A stretch of 64,000 nt of DNA from Saturnia japonica. Lineage: Eukaryota > Arthropoda > Insecta > Lepidoptera > Saturniidae. Each line of letters opens with the position of its first letter. Positions within the stretch are counted from its first letter, which is position 1. The stretch lies in contig CM065304.1 of assembly GCA_033032175.1 (NCBI GenBank), forward strand, positions 2,666,001 through 2,730,000, written 5' to 3'. Below the pieces are notes generated by a model, which was not told the DNA's origin, did no database searches, and worked only from the letters and a program-made list of their open reading frames with translations. A program made the position numbers and the translations under genes. Shown here piece by piece: positions 33,463 through 43,649 of this stretch.

Positions 33463-34458
33463 CTCGTCAAACGTCGACCATTAAAATATTAAACGCTAAC
33501 TGTTGTACACTATGAACTGTTGTAGCTTGGGTTCCAGCCTTACTGCATGGATTTACGAAACATTTGGAATAACAATGCGGGACGTGGCTAAAACAAAAAC
33601 GGGCCAACTGTCAAAGTATTTAGGAAGGCGAGAAAAACAATTAGAATAACATTTGAACCGAAGTAATAAATCTAATCATTTTTAGCTTTGGACACAATTA
33701 GGGTAGGAGAAGATGCGAAATGTGTGATCATTACTCGAGTAAAACAAAACGTGTGTTCACTTCTACTTCTGCTCGCCGAAGTTTTAGCCGTACCTACTAT
33801 AATAAAACGAGACAAATGTCTATCGCGTGACATATCCTTTAGGGATCAAGAATAGGAACGTCCTGGCTCCCGAGGACCTAATTGCACCTCCACGGTGCAT
33901 AGCGTTTTGATCGTTTACAATATTTCTTGTTAATTTTATAAAAAGTTTTCTGACATAAATTTTCGCTCAAATATTTATAGGTAGGTACTAAGAGTTTGAT
34001 GTCATTGTAGAAAAAAGAAAATCGTAAAATATTTTTCAATATATAATTCAGGCTAAAGTAATGCCAGGATTCGAAGGTCACTTAAAATACAACATTTAAA
34101 AAATAGGGATAAGTTAAAGTAACGTTTATGTAAAATAAAGCAATATTTATTGTAATGCATTTATATTTTAAGGTACCTACGATAATAGCTAAATGATATT
34201 GACCTGCAGAAAATATCCACTATCATCTATAAATAACGAATGCTATCTATCATCTAAATTTTTTTTGAGGTAATACCAATTATTTTTAGCTGAGTAAGGT
34301 GTCCTCATTTCAGACGATATAAATTGAATGGATCAATTATCTCACTCGTCATATTAGAAATTGAACAATACGTTGGTTTACAACAGACAATTATTCCAAA
34401 AAATGGCAAAGGCTTGTAAGATATGTTTATAAAATAATATTTAGTACATAATGCTCAC
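33463..34458. other. fw-like intron segment
   Basis: AT-rich intron between the transmembrane exon and the 33.4-kb patch. No exon or repeat recognised. Confidence 0.4.
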
Positions 34459-34640
34459 CTTCTGACAAGGATTACGATGGTGGGAATGATACCGATAAAG
34501 AAGATCAGAGTCCCAACGGCTGCCAATGTAACGACTGTCGTGATATTAAACTCGGTGCCGACCGTCTCTTGTTTGTCACCCCCGACTGATTGCGGCACAA
34601 CCGCCACATTCGCTTTGGGTGTATTGCTGTCGCCGATAAT
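34459..34640 (-). CDS. fw: fw-like exon: transmembrane segment
   Basis: TTCTTTAG precedes a 182-nt exon reading IIGDSNTPKANVAVVPQSVG, GDKQETVGTEFNITT, then the hydrophobic run VVTLAAVGTLIFFIGIIPTI and VILVR before a GTGAGC donor. The run of about 24 apolar residues closed by Arg is a single-pass membrane helix with a stop-transfer signal. One N-glycosylation sequon (NIT) lies just outside it. The exon leaves two bases (AG), compatible with the last exon at 29308 and with the alternative exon at 33.4 kb. Confidence 0.78.
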
Positions 34641-35723
34641 CTAAAGAATGTATGATAATGAACAACTATAAATTCTCTGTATGTACATTATACTCTATGT
34701 ATTCTCTGTACATTTCTAGGTAAGTAAACAATATTAACTTTAGTTTTGATAATTATTAGTTATATTTTAAGTAATTATTGGTATTCGACTTTATTTAATT
34801 CGACTTCGTCCCTATCCGAAATTATTGGAAACATATTACTTATGCTAACAAATATGATTTTATTTCGGATATCCGATAGTTTCGGTTAACAACTTTGTTA
34901 GTTATACATAACGTTATTGCTTTTTTCTTATCTCTATAGTCAACGACCACAATATATTTGGAGTTTACTCCTTAAGAATATAAGGGCCTTTATAATTCTG
35001 TTCACATTATTCACTGTCGACGGTCGATTCGTTTTCGAAATTATCTCTAACTGAGAACTTTTAAGCCATACGATGATCGGTGACAATGTACGTACATATA
35101 AAATACGTTAATTGGAACTGCAAATATAATTACGATATAGTGTTCATGTAGAAACTTGTTTTATAGTAGCTCGTAAAATTGATGGTACTGTCCCTAACGG
35201 TAAACACAGTACAATTCAAACACAACGGCGACTACCGAGAAATATAAATCCATTGGCAGTCACCGCTGTCATGCCTGCCTGCTTAAGTATCTCTTCACGT
35301 TACGCTTCAATGAGCCTCTGTCGTAAGAAGGAGATAACACACTGACCGGGATAGGTTTCCATAGTTTTACAGTTCGACAAAGTTAACAGAGAACTTTTTA
35401 GTTTGTGCCAAGACGGAGGTCATCGTAAAAGTGTGACTCGGAAGCTCAGCACGTGTAGTGTACTTGTGGAAAGGAGATGGGGACATTAGATTGGACAGCT
35501 CTTCAGAACGTTATCGTAAATAATTTTAAGTAGAATATAAAAAAAAAACTTATAAAATTGTACTATGTTTTTGTTTATCGTCGTGACATATACCTACATA
35601 AACTTTTTTTGTTTTGTTAAATCTAATAAACGCTGCTTATGGTCAAGCAACATTTCATAAATAATGATAATGTCATATAATGAGCCTTTGTTTTTTTTGT
35701 CGGGTTTTGTCAAGTCTACTCAC
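34641..35723. other. fw-like intron with repeat F copy
   Basis: Holds a family F repeat (35205-35490). No exon recognised otherwise. Confidence 0.45.
35205..35490 (+). repeat. dispersed repeat family F, copy 1
   Basis: It shares the order TTCACGTTACGCTTCAATG, GAAGGAGATAACACACTGAC, TTTCCATAGTTTTACAGTTC, GACAAAGTTAACAG, CCAAGACGGAGGTCATCG and CTCAGCACGTGTAGTGTA with the copies at 36625 and 52590. It looks like a decayed retroposon 3' region; class not determined. Confidence 0.6.
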
Positions 35724-36049
35724 TTGGTTATCCTTCGAATGATCCGCTACAATTATATGTGGAACGTGGCTCGCTGGCGAACTAAGAGTATCCGGAACCG
35801 TCACCTTCCTTTCTGGGGGTCTTTCGTATGATCTCGTTGTCGGTCGGTCGGTGGTGCTCTTTGGCCGCGGACGACGAGATACATCGGGTACGATGAACGG
35901 GGTGGGTGACGATACCGGTCGAGGGGATGTTCTTGGACGTAATGGTAGGACTAAACGTGTTGTTGTAAGAGGAGGTAACGCTGTCGTAGAAGTGGTTGAA
36001 GTCAGTGGTACAGTCGTCGTGGTGCTCGTTGTGGTAGACCGTTCTTCAG
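35724..36049 (-). CDS. fw: fw-like exon: Thr/Pro-rich juxtamembrane stalk
   Basis: ATGAACAG precedes a 326-nt exon. Two bases complete a codon, then EERSTTTSTTTTVPLTSTTS, TALPPLTTTRLVLP, RTSPRPVSSPTPFIVPDVSR and onward to ADHSKDNQ at a GTGAGT donor (phase 0). The Thr/Ser/Pro-rich composition suggests an O-glycosylated, mucin-like stalk that lifts the lectin and sushi modules off the membrane. No known domain is seen. The long forward-strand ORF here is a shadow. Confidence 0.72.
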
Positions 36050-36624
36050 CTGTTCATAAACACATAAATACATTTATTCAATATTCAGTTTTATATTACG
36101 ACGAGCTGCTCCTGATTTTAAGACATACTATCAGATACAAACAATACATTTTACAAAGAAATAACATTATGAAAAAAGATGAAACAAGAAGATAATATGA
36201 GAAAGGCAAGTTTTTAATTACCACGTCAACTCGGATTAGACATTGTGTTCTTCAGCTGTTATTCGAAGACTCATCTTTTAATATTTGTTCGGTGATAAGG
36301 TTCAAAATCTAGTTCAGAACAAAATTTTGAGATAACAATGAGATAGAGATAGTCATGTCGCTATTTATAGCACGACAAGGTGACCAGGAAACGATAAGTC
36401 CACTCACGAGACGTAGTGGCAGTTGGCGGAGAGAATTTGACCAATAGGAAAAAATCATCGTGTATGGAACCTGAAGGGACTGCTATTTCAAAATGTTTAT
36501 GCGGCTTCGAATAAGGCTCGAAATACAATATGTGTTTTATTTGAACGTAAAACGCTCCTATTCGAGAACCCCAAAAAAATTTGCAGTTCTATATTATTTC
36601 CCACTATATGGTTATGTGACGGCA

Positions 36625-36835
36625 TTTTAGCTATCTGATGTTAAGCACAGTGCAATCGGAATCTTCAATCCGTCGCTACTAATCGTTGTCATAATGGCCT
36701 GCTCAAATGTTTCTTCACGTTTAAAAGACCAGATGTTAGTAAGGAGGAAATACACTGGCCGGGAGGCGGTTTCACAGCTTCATGGGACGGAAAAATATGA
36801 CACAGCGAACTGATAACATTCTGGGTTTCCTCACG
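36625..36835 (+). repeat. dispersed repeat family F, copy 2
   Basis: It carries AAGCACAGTGCAATCGGAAT, TTCTTCACGTTTAAAAGACC, GGAGGAAATACACTGGCCGG and TTTCACAGCTTCATGGGACG. The right part of copy 1 is missing. Confidence 0.6.
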
Positions 36836-36970
36836 ATATTACCCTTCACCAACATTTAGTGCATATCCAAGAGCCAATGTATATTGATGCATTTGATCAG
36901 CACCACTAATTTCTTTATTTAGTACATTGAACAATATAGTATTGTTATGCTTAAGAGTTAAAACACCTAC

Positions 36971-37150
36971 CTAGACAGAAAGGTGCAGAGTTGTCCCAAA
37001 GACCAGACGCAAGACAGGCGATCTTCCGCGGGCCTTGAATTTTGAAACCTTTTGCGCATGCGTACTCAGCAACGGCACCATACACTGACGCATTGTTTTG
37101 CACAACAACTCGACCGTACGGTATCTGAGGTGGATCTCCGCACTGCACCA
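36971..37150 (-). CDS. fw: fw-like exon: sushi/CCP module 3 with tandem acceptor
   Basis: The exon reads VVQCGDPPQIPYGRVVVQNN, YGAVAEYACAKGFKIQG, KIACLASGLWDNSAPFCL, with four CCP cysteines and the conserved Trp. The acceptor is a tandem CAGCAG (37151-37156 on the minus strand). The exon can start at 37153 or 37150, both in frame, adding or omitting one Ala ahead of the module. The donor is G|GTAGGT, phase 1. This is the last lectin or sushi module before the stalk. Confidence 0.8.
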   Translation of the reverse strand, partial: WCSAEIHLRYRTVELLCKTMRQCMVPLLSTHAQKVSKFKARGRSPVLRLVFGTTLHLSV

Positions 37151-37153
37151 CTG

Positions 37154-37885
37154 CTGATATGGAAATAAATGCGTTTTTATTTGTCTAATCTAATTAAAGT
37201 TATCTTTATAATTATAAATTTTATTTTGTATTCGTATTAAATGCTCTATTTATTATATTTGCATAACAAGCAGACTGATGATTGAAAAAAGATATCAAGC
37301 TGTAGCGATGAACAAAGAATGAAGAAACTTGCACGTCATAAGCAGCAAAATAACATCTTTTGTCGTTAATTTTAACATAACGATATTGATGTCGTTGAAT
37401 TCAAGCAAATAAATTAAATTAATTATTTGACGTTAACACATTTCCTAACCCTGAATGATTATTAACTTGAGGATATATCAAACAGAACTTGTGGCATGAC
37501 TTGTATCTTAAAGGTGTCACAGTAAAAGCTTAGCTATCATAAAAACGATTGAAATGATAAGTATAGTTTATAAAAATGTGTTCAACTGGATCGCGACCAC
37601 CATAAATACACCAGAAGTAACATCCGCCATTACCATAATGGCTCCCTTAGGTATTCAAGTGGGATGTAAAAGATCTGTACCTGACATGATCGCGACCACC
37701 ATGCCCGTGGTGATAAATCCGTCACAGTGACTCTCTTTTGATTTGTAGCGTTTCGGGATCAGCCAGCGTATATTCAGTTGCTAAGAGGCTTTAAGGTTGC
37801 AGCAATGTATTACCGATTTTTGGTGATCATCGTTATTTTTTTATTGTACAATGTCGATACTAGTGCTACTACAAAAAAAAAATAC
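37154..37885. other. fw-like intron between CCP modules 2 and 3
   Basis: AT-rich intron. A short direct repeat occurs (GATCGCGACCACCAT at about 37591 and 37689). No additional CCP exon is seen. Confidence 0.45.
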
Positions 37886-38065
37886 CTTCGCATCTGGGCG
37901 GTGGACCGTTCCACCTCTCGTCTATATCGCAGACTAACCGCGATCGCCCAACCATCTCATAACCAGATTTGCATGCATACTCCACGTGAGATAAGTACGA
38001 AACTGATCCATTGATTAGTTCGTACGAACCGTGCTGAATCTCCGCTGGCAAACCGCACTCGATTC
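37886..38065 (-). CDS. fw: fw-like exon: sushi/CCP module 2
   Basis: TTTTCAG precedes a 180-nt exon reading IECGLPAEIQHGSYELINGS, VSYLSHVEYACKSGYEMVG, RLVCDIDERWNGPPPRCE. It has all four CCP cysteines plus the conserved Trp (RWNGPPPRC). Phase is 1 at both ends, and the donor is G|GTATTT. A LINE relic (38184-38520) sits in the intron just upstream in gene order. The forward-strand ORF overlapping this exon is a shadow. Confidence 0.8.
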
Positions 38066-38183
38066 CTGAAAATATTCCTTTTTTATTGTCACAAAAAAAA
38101 TTAAGGGAAATGCAGCTGATTAAGTGTGTAAGCTACATCTTCTTTCTTTTTAATTTAAGAGCTTTTCGGTGGAACATTTGTCA

Positions 38184-38520
38184 CTATTCCCTGTCGTCTA
38201 CCTTTCTTTTGATATCTGGATATGACACGACTCTTACTTTAATCTTCACTTGTTGGAAAAGGATTTGTCTAGGTCTTTCTCTTCCTCGCTTTCCTTCCAT
38301 TTTTCCTTCCAAAATTGTTTTAAAAAACTTATCGTGCCGTATCAAGTGTCCAATCATCTTTCCTCTTCTGTTATCTATGTTTGTCTACAACTGTCTTTCC
38401 TCATCAACCATTCTTAACATTTCCTCATTTGTAATCCTTTTTGTCCAACTGATATTCTCTATTCTTCTCCAACACCACATCTCAAACGCAGCCAATCTTT
38501 CTAATCTTTCTTCTATCATA
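38184..38520 (-). pseudogene. LINE reverse-transcriptase C-terminal relic
   Basis: Read on the minus strand: ERLERLAAFEMWCWRRIENI, SWTKRITNEEMLRMVDEERQ, a stop, then GKMIGHLIRHDKFFKTILEG and KMEGKRGRERPRQIL. The FEMWC.RR...ISWT..TNEE.L and GH..RH....I..GK.EGKRGR.RP words are typical of the C-terminal end of non-LTR retrotransposon ORF2. No further upstream RT domain is visible, so this is a truncated, dead fragment in a fw-like intron. The plus-strand ORF here is its shadow. Confidence 0.75.
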
Positions 38521-38974
38521 GTAAGTTAATATCGTCTATGTAGTGGCAGCATCGCGTGTGTTCCATTCAGCATGGTGAATTTATTTTAGATTTGTAATGA
38601 GATTGTTACTCTAGCCAGATTTTATACTTAACTGTGTAGAAATGATTCCGATTGACTTTAATTTAAATAAGACATCATCAACAGTAAGTATCAATTCATT
38701 GGCTAGTGGACTCCTATAAACTTAGTTATCACTACAGGAATCTTATTCACCACCTTGTTTAGTTCCTTATAATATACAATCAAGGCAAATGTGGGTATCA
38801 TCAATATAAAATTTTGACACTGGCAAATACTACTGCATTGACATTTGAAAAAAAAAGAAGAATATACATTCTAAATCTAGCTTTGGTTTGTTATATAACA
38901 GGAGTATTATGCAACATATAGGCTCAACATCTAAATAAATATAAATATGAGCTCACAAATTGCTCACTGCTTAC

Positions 38975-39151
38975 TTTTGCAAACTGGTGGGAACTCGTTG
39001 TAAAATCCATTGTCGAGACAAGTTCTACTCGTTGGACCAACGAGAAGGTGGCCTTTGTCGCATGAATACTCCACAGACGATCCCACTTCGAAACCTTCGG
39101 TCGTCATCATGGAGTTAGGATGCTGTTCCGGTCTGCCGCATGCTTTAGGCT
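38975..39151 (-). CDS. fw: fw-like exon: sushi/CCP module 1
   Basis: TCTAATAG precedes a one-module exon in the 1-1 phase typical of CCP exons. It reads PKACGRPEQHPNSMMTTEGF, EVGSSVEYSCDKGHLLVG, RTCLDNGFYNEFPPVC. The four cysteines (ACG, YSC, RTC, PVC) and the hydrophobic pattern define the complement control protein fold, usually an adhesion or spacer module. The conserved Trp before the last Cys is replaced by Phe (GFYNEFPPVC). The donor is A|GTAAGC. Confidence 0.78.
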
Positions 39152-40277
39152 CTATTAGACAAAGAAAACGCAGTTGTTAAGAATAGTTGTGAACTCATAA
39201 CTAGCAAATAAATACATGCATTTGGTATATATAACAACCCCTTGAATTTTGCATTAAAAACTAATTTAGTCACGAGGAACGGTACATAAAAAAGACCTTA
39301 AACATTTCATTTAATTTTTTTTTTCAATAGAGCTTCTACTGTTGTCACACTTCTACATTTTTTTATGCTGATAACCATCCTTTACTACTTGGAAATCGTA
39401 AGATAAATTAAATAACCTACTCGATTGTCATAATTATACAAAAAATTAATACCGTAATGGATTTTGATTGGTTTTTTTTTATTACAAGTTACAATAATGT
39501 AGAAAAAAAAAAAAAAAACAGTAATCAAATTCTGAGAACTTTACCGATAATTTTAACGATGTGATCAGAAAATGTTGAGTATTTTATTTTAAAATTATCC
39601 TCCACGCTAGTTATCTATCTAATGATTATTTTGTACACAAAAAGGAAGATGAAACAGAAATTTATTAAAATTCAAAGAGATCAAAAAATAATTTCATTCA
39701 TCATCAAAATTTATTTTTAATATTTTCTCGGAAAAATATAATCTCAGAAAATTTTAAATTAAATTTACCACACGCATCTTTTATAATTACACAAGGGATT
39801 TAATATCCGCCGTGTGTTTTATAATTTATTTTGTAGTGAACTAAATTAGTTTCATTAGAAGATTTGTATTTAATCTATAACCATCTACTTATTAAAAGTA
39901 TAATGGCTTACTGAAAAACAACGCACAGCCAAAGGTGGGTCTGTAAGCATGAAATTTTGCTTGGTTACTTTTAAAACGTAAAAGAGACGTTATTGAAGAT
40001 TTTCTGAAAATTTATCCCCATTGGGCGTTGAGGTTCCTGAGGTATTATTATCGTTGTAAGCAAATCCCAACGTAAAATTTTACGTAAATTTACTATTTGA
40101 ATGCGTATTACTAAAGAATCTATAAAAGATAAGCAGTAATGATAAAATTGTTTCGCGAGAACGAAGTTGCGGGCGCCAGCTATTAAATAAACACATTATT
40201 TGTTAAAATTGAAAGCACAATAACATACTTACGTCAACATTGAATTCGTTCATCTGTTAAACAAAAGATAAACTTAC
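39152..40277. other. fw-like intron between the lectin exon and CCP module 1
   Basis: AT-rich intron with an A run at about 39504-39519. No exon or repeat family recognised. Confidence 0.45.
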
Positions 40278-40486
40278 GGTGTTGACAGATGTAGTTCAAC
40301 TCCGCTTTGCAATCTGTGTCCACCCAAAGCCAGCCTTTGCTTCCGTCGAAGCGAGCGCAATTCTCTCCGCCACTAGGCGCGTTCCAGAAAGACACACTAA
40401 CGTCATTCCCGTTCACCCACTTCCAGTTGGTCGGATCCTTGAGATCCCTGACAGCGCCCATCCAATATTGACTGCTACTGTCACTT
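40278..40486 (-). CDS. fw: fw-like exon: C-terminal half of C-type lectin domain
   Basis: TTGGCAG precedes an exon reading SDSSSQYWMGAVRDLKDPTN, then WKWVNGNDVSVSFWN, ENCARF and GWLWVDTDCKAELNYICQ. The WMG, W.W, WNP-like and C..E..YICQ elements are those of C-type lectins. The usual EPN or QPD sugar-specificity triplet is not present: the corresponding loop reads NAPSGGENC. WND is replaced by WVD before TDC. Calcium-dependent sugar binding may therefore be altered or lost (inference). The exon ends in phase 1 at C|GTAAGT. Confidence 0.8.
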
Positions 40487-40784
40487 CTGCCAAATCACCA
40501 TTTTGAAAATTATACGTATTACTGGGATTCACACAAGTCAATCGTTATCATGAAAACGTCAGTCCTCATCGAGAGAGGCCAGGCCAAGCCGTAGAATAGC
40601 TTAAATAAATCTATATTTAAACAATATCTGGAATTTTGAACCAGATATTGGGAATTTTACTAAAATCGATTCAACAGAAACTTAAGTGAAAATTCATTTG
40701 ACCGGCATTTCTTTAACTTTTCTTTCACAACCTGCTCAAAAGACTTCATATTTCAAAGACATTTCATTATATTACATATAAACT

Positions 40785-41215
40785 GTGCGCGTGGACTTTA
40801 GAATGCCGTCGGTTGAGCGCACGCGTGAATCGTGCTGTCCTGTCGCCTACCGATTATTTTAAAGACAAAAATGATTATTGCGGGCGATCCTTAGAAGATA
40901 TGCATATGCTATCGTTAACTTTTTTGTAGGTTTTTTACTATTTTGTTTTACATTCATTTCATGTACATCTTACTTAGGGTTTACTCAGTGTAAGCCATTT
41001 AAACGGCCCAAAAGCGTCTTTTTTCCCAATTGTTTCACTATTATCGTTACTGGTTATTTCGTATATTATTTTATATAATAAAATATATCATACAGTGTGG
41101 CTAGGTGCCATGATTTTTTTAAACCATGAAAATCGTATAAGTGGTTTTCGCGTGAAAAAAACATAAACGGACAGACAGAGAGACGTTGAGTTCTTTAATA
41201 TGTATAGATAAATTA
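40785..41215 (+). repeat. CTAGCTGTG dispersed repeat, diverged copy 3
   Basis: It lacks the exact head but shows GCGCGTGGACTTTAGAATGC, CGATTATTTTAAAGACAAAA, GGTTTACTCAGTGTAAGCCA, TTTAAACGGCCC and ACGGACAGACAGAGAG, TATGTATAGAT, in the same order as copy 1. The middle is diverged. Confidence 0.6.
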
Positions 41216-41971
41216 CAAAATTAATATTATTTTTAAAGAGATAAAGTACATGGGTATGTTCGTAATTTGGAGGAAGTAATCTCTGGAACTACTGATCAGG
41301 TTCTAAAAATTCAATCATCGATAGTATCGATCATAAGTAATATAAGCAATCTAATTAAAGTTTGTATTGTAATTAATCCCAAAGAAAACATTGCCGATTG
41401 CTTGTAAATAAAATCGTAAATTTACCGTGTTAGACCGCGCGTACCTTAAAAACTACTAAACAAATTAGAATGTGGCTTTTAGATAAATATTAAACTGATT
41501 CTCGAGGAAGGATCGAGGCTACATAATTATCATTGTGATTTTCTATAAAACAAAAGGGAAACAGTAACGATAAATTATTAAACTTGAACGAAGATGCGAA
41601 CGCTACGTAGTTGGAAGTAATCATATTGTCTAAATTAAAAATATTATACTTTTTATAGTCTGGATTTGAGACTGAGTGAGATTATTAGCAATTTCTATTA
41701 TGAAAAAGTATATTGATTGGTCGATTATTGATCCGCAACGCTCTGTGCTCCGCTTGTGGACAATTTGAGCGACAAACAATCCGTTATAGCATGGCGCGGC
41801 GGAAACGGGACATATCGTTCTAGTAAAGCCGTAACTTTGGATTAGAAAGTGACGAGTCGGATATTTTTAATTATCACTGAGGTTTTCCAAAACTTCATAG
41901 TTGGGTTTTTAGTGGGATCTTGACCTGTAATGAGCTGTTATTTTAAATAATAAAGTTATGTTAATTGTCTC

Positions 41972-42236
41972 AATAACCTAGTAGTTGTAAGCGCGAATGT
42001 TATGCTCGAGGTCCCGGATTCGATTCCCAGACCGAGCAAAGAGTGTTTGGGTTTTTCTATGGAATTCTCACTAGCAGATCGAAATTTTGCTTTGTGCCCG
42101 ATTAATGGCAATAGGCTCGCCCCCTATTACATGGGACCTAAAAATATGCCCGGCGAACTGTGGATGTATGTACACATCTGCCTAACTCTTCGGGGATACA
42201 GGCGTGATGGTGTGTTATATTATTCGGCCATATATT
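41972..42236 (+). mobile_element. tRNA-derived SINE (family 2), copy 1
   Basis: The head AACCTAGTAGTTGTAAGCGC is followed by GAGGTCCCGGATTCGATTCC, which contains a good polymerase III B box (GGATTCGATTCC). The body includes AAGAGTGTTTGGGTTTTTCT, GGCAATAGGCTCGCCCCCTA, TTACATGGGACCTAAAAATA and GGCGAACTGTGGATGTATGT. Copies at 51975 and 55716 are inverted. Confidence 0.75.
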
Positions 42237-42707
42237 AGTAATTGTATGTATGTGGTTTAGTTATTGTGCACAAGCGAAGTGGGCTATTAATAATATTACA
42301 AGAAACGTGCCTTTTCACTTTTCAGTTGCCACAAAAACTCTCTGAACAGTTTTAACAAGGGAGCAGTGATATTGTTAGAGCAATGTTTAAAGATTACAAG
42401 ATTAAGCAGAAAAAATATGCTATTCACGGTACGTTGGCAGTATTTTAGATGAATACAGTTGATATTGAATAAAAAGAAATGAAGACTTCATAGTTTTCGA
42501 GTCTTCTACTAAGGACGTAAGAGGAACAGTTCATAATTTCGTTTTTAAGCGTACGTCTTTGATTATAAACATGTCTTATATAATCGAAAGCCTACGTACC
42601 TAATGCATGCAAGAGTTTGTCGGCATGAGTAAAGTTTATATGAAGAAGGAGTGGAAAAAGATAAAATTTATATAATAAGTGTTACTATAATAATACATTA
42701 AATTAAA

Positions 42708-42975
42708 CTAGCGGTCGCCCAATGATCGAAATTCGATCAGCGACTTTTTAATCATAGACTATTTTCTGTCTGACGTTTGCAGTATGAACTAAAACAATGA
42801 ATGTTATATCACTCGCTGTCACTTTTCATTGAGTGACAATGTCAATATTTTGGGGGGTCTAAGTTCAATGGCACTTGTCGTATTAATTTATTTAATTTAA
42901 TATATTAGTAACAGATATTTTAGGTAAATTTAGCTTTCTGCACTCCTCCATATCTTATTATATTAAGTGAGCAAT
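42708..42975 (+). repeat. dispersed repeat family E, copy 2
   Basis: It begins ACTAGCGGTCGCCCAATGAT, CGAAATTCGATCAGCGAC, and contains TTGCAGTATGAACTAAAACA, TGTCACTTTTCATTGAGTGA and GGGGTCTAAGTTCAATGGCA, TTTAGCTTTCTGCACTCCTC. Family H motifs follow directly (42975-43130), and an inverted E copy follows that. Confidence 0.7.
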
Positions 42976-43130
42976 TGTTTATATATGTAATTGGTTTCTC
43001 GGAAACGACTCCCAACGATTTCGATGAAACTTAGCATTTTGATAATGTTTTTTTTTTACATTTCAAGTTTATCTAGATAGGTGTTTTTCTTTTTATGTCT
43101 ATGAGACACCGAGCAGAGCTCAGTCGCCAA
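42976..43130 (+). repeat. dispersed repeat family H, copy 3
   Basis: ATATGTAATTGGTTTCTCGG, AAACGACTCCCAACGATTTC and GATGAAACTTAGC are followed by CAAGTTTATCTAGATAGGTG and TTTTTCTTTTTATG. It is directly joined to family E, which suggests E and H are parts of one longer element. Confidence 0.6.
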
Positions 43131-43194
43131 AATATTAAGATTTAACCATGCCAAATCTCACAGACTTCCGTTCCCGCAATAAGTTGTCTGAAGT

Positions 43195-43405
43195 TTTCTT
43201 CTGAATGATAATACCGCCAAAACTACTCCGAAAAGTGCCATTGAACTTAGACCCTCCAAAACATTGACATTCGACACGCAGTGAAAAAGTGACAACAAGT
43301 GATACAATATATTTTATTGTTTACGTTCATACTGCAAATGTAATGCTCTGGCACTGTACAATCGACCAATAACCGAACTTCAAATTTCAACTTTGAACAT
43401 GAGCG
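43195..43405 (-). repeat. dispersed repeat family E, inverted copy 3
   Basis: The plus strand reads AAAGTGCCATTGAACTTAGA, CCCTCCAAAACATTGACATT, AAAAAGTGACAACAAGTGAT and TTCATACTGCAAATGTAATG. This is the reverse complement of copy 2, making an inverted pair with it. Confidence 0.65.
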
Positions 43406-43649
43406 AACTCGACCGATTTCTAAACCGGCCCTCCACATGTCCTACAGCGAATTTCAAACTTCATAATCATTGCAAACGTCGAAGAGATAACATTGGTCTC
43501 ACTTTCTTGTATTAGTGCATATTAATATTATTTTTCAGTATAAGAGATTACTCCACTCAGTATTGACTAATTCTGCCATTATCGAACAAAATTGCGAAAA
43601 ATGTATAATTAAACATAATTTAATTGCGAGATTGATAGCCGCGCACGCT

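Noticed and set aside
35851..36195. 114-codon plus-strand ORF rich in Gly and Val
   Set aside because: It is antisense to the Thr/Pro-rich stalk exon, whose minus-strand frame fits both flanking exons.
38086..38529. 147-codon hydrophobic plus-strand ORF resembling a membrane protein
   Set aside because: The minus strand of the same interval encodes a recognisable LINE C-terminus, which explains the open frame and its composition.
41995..42040. tRNA gene suggested by GGATTCGATTCC
   Set aside because: The same head occurs in three dispersed copies with a common body; it is a SINE promoter.
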